DNA from: an uncultured Gammaproteobacteria bacterium
GTDB lineage: Bacteria; Pseudomonadota; Gammaproteobacteria; GCA-2729495
Direction: 5' to 3'
NCBI GenBank assembly: GCA_947258805.1
Contig: CAMYJV010000141.1
Location: 5,080-17,134, forward strand
Length of the DNA stretch: 12,055 bases
Shown here in pieces: positions 6,461 through 12,055 of this stretch; the stretch's first letter is position 1; every line of letters starts with the position of its first letter. The translations under genes and the position numbers were made by a program. The notes below the pieces were generated by a model, which made no database searches, had not been told where the DNA came from, and saw only the letters and a list, made by a program, of their open reading frames with translations.

Positions 6461-7237
6461 CTACTGAATTGCGCTGCCGATGCGCCGCCATTGCGGTGCG
6501 TTCGGAAACTCCCAGTTCATCCAGACTCGTACGGCCTTGCCAACAATGTTGCCCTGGGGAATCAGCCCCACGCCGCTGTAGCGGCTGTCGCGGCTGTTGT
6601 CCCGGTTGTCGCCCATCATGAAATAGTATCCATCAGGGATGCGGTAGGTGCCCTCCTGGCTGCGTTGCCCCTCGACGAGCAGCACCGAGTGCTCCTTATC
6701 GTCAATGGTCTCCCGCCCGAGCACAGCACGAACTTTGCCCGCGCCGTCGTAAGCTCCCACTATCTCAAAATCTACCGCTTCGCCATTAATGTAAAGGCGT
6801 TTGTTCACATATTCGATAGTGTCTCCCGGCAGACCTACCAGGCGCTTGATGTAATTGGTGCCGGGATCGGCCGGCAGCCGGAATACCACCACGTCGCCGC
6901 GAGCCGGTTCCCCAACCTCGACGACCTTGGTGTTCAGTACCGGCAGGCGCAGGCCATATGTGTACTTGTTCACAAAAATAAAGTCGCCGATCAGCAAGGT
7001 CGGCACCATTGAGCTGCTCGGAATACGGAAGGGCTCGAACAGGAAAGAGCGTATAACCAGTACGACCAGCAATATCGGAAAAAAAGACCGGGCGTACTCG
7101 ACAAGAACGGGATCACGCGGCTCTACCGCGGCCACGAGGTCGCGGCGGCGGCTGGCGAACAACAGGGCGTCCAGGCCCCAGATCAGGCCGCACAGGCCCG
7201 TGGCCACCACCAGCAATAAGGAAAAATCGAGACTCAT
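6461..7237 (-). CDS. lepB: Signal peptidase I (LepB)
   Basis: A 258-residue inner-membrane Ser-Lys protease that removes signal peptides from exported preproteins. Two N-terminal membrane segments are seen (about 5-27 and 52-68), after which the catalytic domain faces the periplasm. Conserved boxes: P73-S-S-S76-M-V-P-T with S76 the nucleophile, G-D-F-I-F-V-N-K-Y-x-Y-G near 84-95, Y129-I-K131-R-L-V-G-L-P-G-D with K131 the general base, and G209-D-N-R-D-N-S-R-D-S-R. It is shorter than the E. coli enzyme (324), which has a larger insert in the periplasmic domain, and closer to pseudomonad enzymes. The ATG at 7237 is preceded only by a weak GAG. It follows lepA after 94 bases that hold a strong hairpin. 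Confidence 0.96.
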   Translation of the reverse strand: MSLDFSLLLVVATGLCGLIWGLDALLFASRRRDLVAAVEPRDPVLVEYARSFFPILLVVLVIRSFLFEPFRIPSSSMVPTLLIGDFIFVNKYTYGLRLPVLNTKVVEVGEPARGDVVVFRLPADPGTNYIKRLVGLPGDTIEYVNKRLYINGEAVDFEIVGAYDGAGKVRAVLGRETIDDKEHSVLLVEGQRSQEGTYRIPDGYYFMMGDNRDNSRDSRYSGVGLIPQGNIVGKAVRVWMNWEFPNAPQWRRIGSAIQ

Positions 7238-7271
7238 ACCAACTCGTCAGAATGCGCGCGCACAACGCACC

Positions 7272-7293
7272 ATGGACCGCCGGGGCGGACCAT
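7272..7293 (-). other. GC-rich hairpin in the lepA-lepB gap
   Basis: Inverted repeat with arms ATGGACCGC (7272-7280) and GCGGACCAT (7285-7293), nine positions per arm with one A/A mismatch, separated by CGGG; one more C-G pair could form inside. It is the strongest hairpin I see between genes here, and it lies in the largest gap (94 bases). There is no U-tract on either side. It might be a processing or stability element, or a weak attenuator between lepA and lepB. Function is unproven. Confidence 0.45.
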
Positions 7294-7331
7294 AGCACGG
7301 ACCACGCCACGGGGCACGGCTCGCCACAGCT

Positions 7332-9125
7332 TCAGTCACGGCCGACTTTGAGAACCGCCAGGAAGGCCTCCTGGGGTATTTCCACGGAACCGAGTTGCTT
7401 CATCCGCTTCTTGCCGGCTTTCTGCTTCTCCAGCAACTTGCGCTTGCGCGTAACATCACCGCCGTAGAGTTTGGCCGTCACATCCTTGCGCAAGGCCTTC
7501 ACGTTAGCGCGGGCGATTATCTGTGATCCGATTGCGGCCTGGATGGCCACTTCAAACATCTGGCGGGGAATGAGTTCGCGCAGCTTTTCTACCAGCTCAC
7601 GACCCCGCGGCCGGGCCGATTCCCGGTGCACGATGACCGACAAGGCATCGACCCGCTCTCGATTGATCAGGATATCGAGCTTGACGAGTTGCCCCGGCAC
7701 GAACCGTGAAAATTCATAATCGAAGGACGCGTGGCCGCGACTGATGGACTTCAGCCGATCAAAGAAGTCGAGCACGATCTCAACCATCGGCAGCTCGTAT
7801 TCCAGCGCCACCTGGCTGCCGACATAGTCCATACGCTTCTGCACGCCACGCCGCCCCACGCACAGCTGCATCACGGGACCCACGAACTCCGGTGGCACCA
7901 GCAGGCTGGCACGAATGTAGGGTTCGCGAATTTCTGCGCACAGCGAGGCGTCGGGCAGCGAGGCCGGATTATCCACCCGCAGCGTTTCACCCTTGGTAGT
8001 CACGACTTCAAAGACGACCGTCGGCGCCGTGGTAATCAGCGCCAGACCATATTCTCGCTCGAGACGCTCCTGCACGATTTCCATATGCAGCATGCCGAGA
8101 AAACCGCAGCGAAAACCGAAACCCAGGGCCGCCGATGTTTCCACCTCGTAGTGCAGGGCCGCATCATTCAGCCGCAGCTTATGCAGCGCCTCCCGGCATT
8201 CCTCGAACTGCTCCGAGTTCACCGGAAACAGGCCGGCGAATACGCGCGGCTTCACTGCCTTGAACCCCGGCAACTGCTCGTGGGCCGGCCGTGCATCGAT
8301 GGTTACGGTATCGCCGACCGGCGCCCCGTCGATGTCCTTGATGCCCGCGATCAGGTAACCCACTTCGCCAGGCTGCAGCGTGTTGCGGCGGGTCATCTTT
8401 GGCGTGAACGCACCCAGTTCTGTGACGACGTGACTGCGCCCGGTCGACATCACGCGAATCTTCGCGCGGCCGTCGAGCACGCCGTTCACGACTCGCACCA
8501 GGGAGACCACGCCCACATAGCTGTCGAACCATGAATCAATAATCAGCGCCTGCAGCGGCGCGTCGGGATCACCCTCGGGCGGCGGTACACGCGCGACCAG
8601 CAGTTCCAGCAGATCGTCGATGCCCTCGCCGGTCTTCGCGCTGACCAGCGCTGAGTGCTCAGTATCCAGACCGATAATCTCCCGCACGTCGTTCAGCACG
8701 CGCTCGGGCTCCGCCGACGGCAAGTCGATCTTGTTAACTACGGGAATGATTTCCAGACCCTGTTCTACGGCTGTGTAGCAGTTAGCAATACTCTGTGCTT
8801 CGACACCCTGTGCGGCATCCACGACCAGCAGTGCACCTTCGCAGGCGGCCAGTGAACGCGAAACTTCGTAGGAGAAGTCCACGTGGCCCGGCGTGTCGAT
8901 GAAATTGAGCTGGTACTCCTGGCCATCATGGGCCGTGTAGTTCAGAGACACGCTCTGCGCCTTGATGGTGATACCCCGTTCGCGCTCGAGATCCATGGAA
9001 TCGAGCACCTGGGCCGCCATCTCCCGGGCCTCGAGACCGCCGCAACGCTCGATCAGCCGGTCGGCCAGCGTGGACTTACCGTGATCGATGTGCGCGATGA
9101 TGGAGAAATTGCGAATGTGCTTCAT
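7332..9125 (-). CDS. lepA: Elongation factor 4 (LepA), back-translocating ribosomal GTPase
   Basis: A 597-residue translational GTPase (E. coli 599) that binds ribosomes and can reverse translocation; roles in 30S biogenesis and stress translation have been proposed. GTPase motifs: G1 A11-H-I-D-H-G-K-S-T, switch I G51-I-T-I-K-A-Q, G3 D77-T-P-G-H, G4 N131-K-I-D. The rest fits the EF-G-like domains II, III and V and the LepA-specific C-terminal domain, with the family ending K-x-L-L-E-K-Q-K-x-G-K-K-R-M-K. The start is taken at ATG 9125 because family members begin M-K-x-I-R-N-F; a TTG two codons upstream is possible. No Shine-Dalgarno is visible. A 54-base gap separates it from the glutaredoxin-like gene and contains a possible -10 box. 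Confidence 0.97.
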   Translation of the reverse strand: MKHIRNFSIIAHIDHGKSTLADRLIERCGGLEAREMAAQVLDSMDLERERGITIKAQSVSLNYTAHDGQEYQLNFIDTPGHVDFSYEVSRSLAACEGALLVVDAAQGVEAQSIANCYTAVEQGLEIIPVVNKIDLPSAEPERVLNDVREIIGLDTEHSALVSAKTGEGIDDLLELLVARVPPPEGDPDAPLQALIIDSWFDSYVGVVSLVRVVNGVLDGRAKIRVMSTGRSHVVTELGAFTPKMTRRNTLQPGEVGYLIAGIKDIDGAPVGDTVTIDARPAHEQLPGFKAVKPRVFAGLFPVNSEQFEECREALHKLRLNDAALHYEVETSAALGFGFRCGFLGMLHMEIVQERLEREYGLALITTAPTVVFEVVTTKGETLRVDNPASLPDASLCAEIREPYIRASLLVPPEFVGPVMQLCVGRRGVQKRMDYVGSQVALEYELPMVEIVLDFFDRLKSISRGHASFDYEFSRFVPGQLVKLDILINRERVDALSVIVHRESARPRGRELVEKLRELIPRQMFEVAIQAAIGSQIIARANVKALRKDVTAKLYGGDVTRKRKLLEKQKAGKKRMKQLGSVEIPQEAFLAVLKVGRD

Positions 9126-9152
9126 GGACAAGGGGCGCGATACAACGTGCAG

Positions 9153-9183
9153 AGTATAGACGGCGTGGGACGCCGGCCGTCAG
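9153..9183 (-). promoter_or_regulatory. Possible weak promoter upstream of lepA
   Basis: The minus strand reads TATACT (9153-9158), five of six matches to the sigma-70 -10 box. A poor -35 (CTGACG, 9178-9183) lies 19 bases upstream. It would start transcription about 20 bases before the lepA ATG and separate the housekeeping genes from the sigma-E cluster. The -35 and spacing are weak, so this is a candidate only. Confidence 0.22.
9159..9181 (-). other. GC hairpin at the end of the glutaredoxin-like gene
   Basis: Two competing stems: CGGCGT/ACGCCG (9161-9166 with 9170-9175, loop of 3) and GACGGC/GCCGTC (9159-9164 with 9176-9181, loop of 11). It begins at the stop codon of the thioredoxin-fold gene. 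There is no U-run, so it is not a standard intrinsic terminator, but it could slow read-through into lepA. Confidence 0.35.
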
Positions 9184-9449
9184 CTTAAACGGCTGTCCCT
9201 CGGTGCGACCTGATCGAGCCAGGCCAGCACCGCCGGCCGGTCGAGATGGTAGTGGCAAAGCTCCACTCCCGCAGCAGAGACGACGGGTACCCGCGTGTGG
9301 TAGCGCTCCCGCAATGAATCATCGAGATCTATGTCCCGCACATGGACCACCGCCCGGCCGCGCAACAAGGGTTCTAGCTCACCGAGCAGGTCTTCACAAA
9401 GATGACAGCCGCGGCGGCTGAAAACCGTGAGTACGGGCGATGAACTCAC
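9180..9449 (-). CDS. Glutaredoxin-like thioredoxin-fold protein (Glutaredoxin_2 / DUF836 type)
   Basis: An 89-residue single-domain protein with an N-terminal strand (V-L-T-V-F) followed by the redox motif C15-H-L-C18 and the cis-proline motif R53-V-P55-V-V of thioredoxin folds. The size and layout match the small glutaredoxin-like family (Pfam PF05768) rather than classical Grx. No signal peptide, so it is cytoplasmic. The start is GTG at 9449, inside the stop of rseC (GTGA, 4-base overlap) without a Shine-Dalgarno, which points to coupling with rseC. Its place at the end of the sigma-E cluster, where pseudomonads carry mucD, is notable. The redox partner is unknown. Confidence 0.85.
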   Translation of the reverse strand: MSSSPVLTVFSRRGCHLCEDLLGELEPLLRGRAVVHVRDIDLDDSLRERYHTRVPVVSAAGVELCHYHLDRPAVLAWLDQVAPRDSRLS

Positions 9450-9892
9450 GACGCCGCGGCAGCGGGCGGGTCTGCAGGCAACAAACGCGGGCCGTCACCA
9501 TCGCGAACCAGGCGCCGCCCCACCATCACCCCGAGCACCAGGCCACCGAGAGCACCGGCAGTGGCCCACAAATCGGTGCCGGTTGCAGCCAGGCCGGAGG
9601 CCAGCCAGGCCCCGCCGAAAATCGTTGCCAGCGGCAGGCCATAGGCCAAAAAAGCTGCGCGCAACACACGCGGCGCCGGCAGACATACCCGCACCCGCGC
9701 GCCGGGCGGGTAAAGCTCGCTGTCCGGCAATGCCAGCACGCAGGTATCTGGTGTGCGGCGCAGCAAGTTCACCAGTGGCCCGATACCGCAGCCGCCAGTC
9801 CCGGCACAGCCGCCGCACGTGACAACCGGGTCGAGTCGTACCTCGATACGTTTCGTCTCGCGACGAAGAACCGTGCCCGTCCGCTCTAGCAT
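9446..9892 (-). CDS. rseC: RseC/MucC family sigma-E regulatory membrane protein
   Basis: A 148-residue inner-membrane protein of the RseC/MucC family, described as a positive modulator of sigma-E in E. coli and linked to redox proteins in other bacteria. The N-terminal cytoplasmic part has the Cys cluster C26-x2-C29-x5-C35. Two hydrophobic membrane segments follow (about 77-99 and 107-125), then a short basic and Ala/Pro-rich tail. The ATG at 9892 lies 7 bases after the rseB stop with no Shine-Dalgarno, so it probably relies on ribosomes coming from rseB. Order and topology support the call more than sequence identity, which is low in this family. Confidence 0.9.
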   Translation of the reverse strand: MLERTGTVLRRETKRIEVRLDPVVTCGGCAGTGGCGIGPLVNLLRRTPDTCVLALPDSELYPPGARVRVCLPAPRVLRAAFLAYGLPLATIFGGAWLASGLAATGTDLWATAGALGGLVLGVMVGRRLVRDGDGPRLLPADPPAAAAS

Positions 9893-9899
9893 CGAGGAG

Positions 9900-10892
9900 C
9901 TAAGGAATACCCGGTGCGGTAGACAGCGCGATACGCTCCACCGTCAGCACCGGCACTTCACCGACAGCCGTGATCAGGTGACCGTCGCGGCTTGTTGTAT
10001 ACGCGTTCGCAGCGCCCATGCTCGACGCACCGCCGGATGCTTCGCCCTCGGTCTGCGCCGCTTCGATGAATACGGACACCGAAGCGAGGCCATCGGAGTA
10101 GACCAGTTGCTCGGTGGGCATGTCCGCACCTGGCGCGTACTTGGATTTCACCGTTGTCAGCATGAACCCGTCGGGTAGATCCGCAGCGCGCCAGTCCGCG
10201 GTCGGCATCTCATCGCCCTCCCGCACAGCCACGCCTCGCATCATCTCAAAACCGTCGGTATCGATAGATGGCTCAAGCGCCGCATCGGGAATCTCTTCGG
10301 GCAGCCGGATCTCGGTAAACAAGATTTGCTCGAGCACACCGCCGCCAGCATCGCGCATTTGGATCTTCAGCGGTAAGCCGGTGACCTGATCCAGCCACAA
10401 GCGGTAGCCATAGCGATACGGGTCCATGGGCTCCACTGCCAGGATCTGGCAGATTCGACCAGCGACGGTGTCCTGTCCTTCGAGCGTCAGGTCGTACAAA
10501 CGCTCGTCGAGGGATTCGACGCTGGGCAGACTACCCTGTAGCGGGCTCTGCGCTCTCGCCCTGGCGTCCCGCGGTTCGACATGAACCGCCATCTGGTCAG
10601 GAAGGATGCAAGTGACCAGGTCGTTGTTGCGAATGATCTCCCGCCCTTTGCCGTCCACGGCGGTGATGCGTTCGGCCACCTGGCCATCTTTGGCACGATG
10701 CACGATGCGCAGGATATCCGCTTCGCCGCCGTGCATGTGCACCAGGCTGCCTTCATAATTGTTGTCTTCGACAGCGGCCGTCATCCGCATCAGCCATTGG
10801 CGCGGCTCATCGGCCGCCCAGGTGTCGGCGGCAAGCACGAACAGCAGGAGAACGACACCGGCGCGACCGCGCAGCCGGAACCCATCACTCAC
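9900..10892 (-). CDS. rseB: Sigma-E factor regulatory protein RseB (MucB)
   Basis: A 330-residue periplasmic protein that binds RseA and protects it from DegS cleavage; it senses mislocalised lipoprotein or LPS. A signal peptide is clear: basic start (R7, R9), hydrophobic stretch near residues 12-22, and likely cleavage after T-W-A26. The N-terminal LolA-like domain (about 28-220) includes Y43-x-G-S-L-V-H and Y-R-Y-G-Y-R-L-W-L-D near 158-167, and the C-terminal domain runs from about 230 to 325, with L-P-D-G-F near its start. The start is GTG at 10892, overlapping rseA by 8 bases, with GGAGG 8 bases upstream. The ATG at 10885 is out of frame. Confidence 0.95.
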   Translation of the reverse strand: MSDGFRLRGRAGVVLLLFVLAADTWAADEPRQWLMRMTAAVEDNNYEGSLVHMHGGEADILRIVHRAKDGQVAERITAVDGKGREIIRNNDLVTCILPDQMAVHVEPRDARARAQSPLQGSLPSVESLDERLYDLTLEGQDTVAGRICQILAVEPMDPYRYGYRLWLDQVTGLPLKIQMRDAGGGVLEQILFTEIRLPEEIPDAALEPSIDTDGFEMMRGVAVREGDEMPTADWRAADLPDGFMLTTVKSKYAPGADMPTEQLVYSDGLASVSVFIEAAQTEGEASGGASSMGAANAYTTSRDGHLITAVGEVPVLTVERIALSTAPGIP

Positions 10893-11451
10893 CAGGACGG
10901 CCTCCGCGGCTACTGGCCAGCATCACGTCCGGCGTGCCATTGACGACGTGGGAACTCATGACCTGCCGCGACAACCCCCCCGCGTAGTCGCCGTGGGCAA
11001 CCAGGTATGCGGTCAGCCGCTCCGGCTCGATGGGCGCATCGGCCGGGCTCTGGAAATCTGCGTTGCGGATCTGGGGCACGACGGGCTGCGAGGCCAGCGG
11101 TGTTTCCGGCACCGACACGCTGCCAAGGCTCAACAAGCCGGTCAGCACGACCAGTCCCGCCGCAGCCGCGATCCCGGCGGTGGCGAAAGCGCCCCAGTGA
11201 CTCTCACGGCGCGCCGGCGCTGATGTGTGTGCGGTCTCGTCAGCCACCGCTTCACTGATGCGCTGCAGGAGCCCGGCCCCGTTGCCGACACCCGGCTCGC
11301 CGCGGATCAGCTGCCCGATCATCGCGTAGCGCACGACCCTTGCCTGGTAATCCGTTTCACTTTCGAGTCGCCGCAACAGCAACTCTTCTTCCGCTGCCGG
11401 GAGCTCCCCGTCCAGGAAGGCCGACAGCTGCTCGTCTATCACTTGCTTCAT
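10885..11451 (-). CDS. rseA: Anti-sigma-E factor RseA (MucA)
   Basis: A single-pass inner-membrane anti-sigma factor that holds RpoE until it is cleaved by DegS and then RseP. From the ATG at 11451 it has 188 residues. The cytoplasmic sigma-binding domain covers about 1-75, with E-Q-L-S-A-F-L-D-G-E-L near the start and R-Y-A-M-I-G-Q-L-I-R-G-E near 41-52. One membrane segment lies at about 87-110. The periplasmic part carries the conserved R-L-x-x-Y-L-V-x-H segment that in this family binds RseB. An in-frame ATG two codons upstream (11457) is possible, but AAGGA then sits only 3 bases away, against 9 for 11451. It follows rpoE by 13 bases, as in the usual sigma-E operon. Confidence 0.93.
   Translation of the reverse strand: MKQVIDEQLSAFLDGELPAAEEELLLRRLESETDYQARVVRYAMIGQLIRGEPGVGNGAGLLQRISEAVADETAHTSAPARRESHWGAFATAGIAAAAGLVVLTGLLSLGSVSVPETPLASQPVVPQIRNADFQSPADAPIEPERLTAYLVAHGDYAGGLSRQVMSSHVVNGTPDVMLASSRGGRPGE
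10901..10905 (-). promoter_or_regulatory. Ribosome binding site supporting the GTG start of rseB
   Basis: GGAGG on the minus strand, a perfect core match, 8 bases before the GTG at 10892 and inside the end of rseA. Confidence 0.75.
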
Positions 11452-11460
11452 GCTCATCTA

Positions 11461-11465
11461 TCCTT
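11461..11465 (-). promoter_or_regulatory. Ribosome binding site that favours the second rseA ATG
   Basis: AAGGA on the minus strand, touching the rpoE stop codon. It is 9 bases from the ATG at 11451 but only 3 from the ATG at 11457. Confidence 0.55.
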
Positions 11466-12055
11466 CAGCGCCCCCACTGCCCGTCGAGCAGGGGCTTGAT
11501 ACTTTTGTCGATCGCTTCGCGAGCCCGGAAGATGCGCGACCGCACCGTGCCCACCGGACAATCCATCGTCTGGGCAATTTCTTCATAGCTCAGACCTTCG
11601 GCCTCGCGCAGCGTAATCGCCAGGCGCAGTTCTTCCGGCAATGCCGCTACGCTATCTTCCATCGTCTGGCGCAACTCGTCGCGCAGCAACAGGCCTTCAG
11701 GCGAATCATCGTCGCGCAGCTTGTTGCTGATCGAGTTCTGCTCCGAGTCCTGCAGGTCCAGGTTGTACTCAATGGGCCGGCGGCTTATCGACACCAGGTG
11801 ATTCTTTGCGGTGTTAATGGCAATCCGATACAACCATGTGTAGAACGCACTGTCGCCGCGAAACCGGGGTATCGCCCGGTAGGCCTTCAGGAATGCCTCC
11901 TGGGTCACGTCCTGGGCCTCACTCGGATCACGCACATATCGCATTACCAGGTTCACTATCTTGTGCTGGTACTTGAGTACGAGCAGGTCGAAGGCTCGCT
12001 TGTCGCCTTGCTTGACGCGCTCGACCAACACCTGGTCGTTACTGTTAGCCGGCAT
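11465..12055 (-). CDS. rpoE: RNA polymerase sigma factor RpoE (AlgU, sigma-E)
   Basis: A 196-residue ECF sigma factor (E. coli 191) that directs transcription of envelope-stress genes. Sigma-70 region 2 covers about 9-95: D7-Q-V-L-V-E-R-V, the 2.2 segment D49-V-x-Q-E-A-F-x-K-A-Y-R, and the -10-recognising F65-R-G-D-S-A-F-Y-T-W-L-Y-R-I-A. Region 4 covers about 130-185, with the -35-binding helix-turn-helix around G154-L-S-Y-E-E-I-A through C166-P-V-G-T-V-R-S-R-I-F-R-A-R. These match RpoE/AlgU specifically among ECF factors, and rseA-rseB-rseC follow directly. The ATG is the last codon in the window, so its ribosome binding site and promoter lie outside. The start fits the family (M-x5-D-Q-V-L-V-E-R-V). 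Confidence 0.97.
   Translation of the reverse strand: MPANSNDQVLVERVKQGDKRAFDLLVLKYQHKIVNLVMRYVRDPSEAQDVTQEAFLKAYRAIPRFRGDSAFYTWLYRIAINTAKNHLVSISRRPIEYNLDLQDSEQNSISNKLRDDDSPEGLLLRDELRQTMEDSVAALPEELRLAITLREAEGLSYEEIAQTMDCPVGTVRSRIFRAREAIDKSIKPLLDGQWGR

Noticed and set aside
7239..7331. Intrinsic terminator after lepA
   Set aside because: The hairpin there has no following U-tract on either strand.
7731..8534. Plus-strand open frame of 267 codons opposite lepA
   Set aside because: It is rich in His, Gln and Arg, typical of an antisense shadow, while the opposite strand encodes conserved LepA sequence.
1..12055. Mobile element, CRISPR array, tRNA or phage signal
   Set aside because: No spaced direct repeats, transposase or integrase motifs, terminal inverted repeats or tRNA-like cloverleaf were seen; almost all bases belong to conserved genes in conserved order.

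Overview
This 12 kb window looks like chromosome from a GC-rich gammaproteobacterium. It carries sixteen genes, all transcribed on the minus strand, so the biological order runs from right to left: rpoE-rseA-rseB-rseC-(glutaredoxin fold)-lepA-lepB-DUF4845-rnc-era-recO-pdxJ-acpS-(PolB-like 3'-5' exonuclease)-rlmD-(YkuD enzyme)-nagZ (first codons only). The rpoE-rseABC-lepAB-rnc-era-recO-pdxJ-acpS order is a conserved gammaproteobacterial arrangement. The DUF4845 gene between lepB and rnc is a feature of Pseudomonas and Xanthomonas-type genomes rather than of E. coli. I cannot name a genus from the sequence.

Right block (9.2-12.06 kb): the envelope-stress sigma factor RpoE with its membrane anti-sigma factor RseA, the periplasmic co-regulator RseB and the Cys-rich membrane protein RseC, followed by a small glutaredoxin-fold protein. 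Middle block (3.0-9.1 kb): elongation factor LepA (EF4), signal peptidase I, a one-pass DUF4845 membrane protein, RNase III, Era, RecO, PdxJ and AcpS. These serve translation, secretion, rRNA processing and ribosome assembly, recombination repair, vitamin B6 synthesis and acyl-carrier-protein activation. Left block (0-2.7 kb): a predicted PolB-like exonuclease, the 23S rRNA methyltransferase RlmD, a YkuD-domain enzyme without a signal peptide, and the start of nagZ. The last two suggest cytoplasmic peptidoglycan recycling.

The genes are tightly packed. Neighbours overlap by 4-11 bases or are separated by 3-22 bases, except for three larger gaps: 54 bases before lepA, 94 before lepB and 78 before pdxJ. 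Each of these gaps holds a GC-rich hairpin, and none shows a U-tract terminator. Seven of the sixteen genes appear to start with GTG or TTG, several inside the stop codon of the gene upstream, which suggests translational coupling. There is no gene-free stretch over 300 bases, and I see no tRNA, rRNA, CRISPR, insertion sequence or phage signal.

I find no new multi-gene system here; this is mostly conserved housekeeping DNA. The points most worth a second look are an RNase III that lacks about 28 residues between its catalytic core and its RNA-binding domain, and the signal-less YkuD enzyme next to nagZ. The thioredoxin-fold gene inside the sigma-E cluster and the intergenic hairpins come next.
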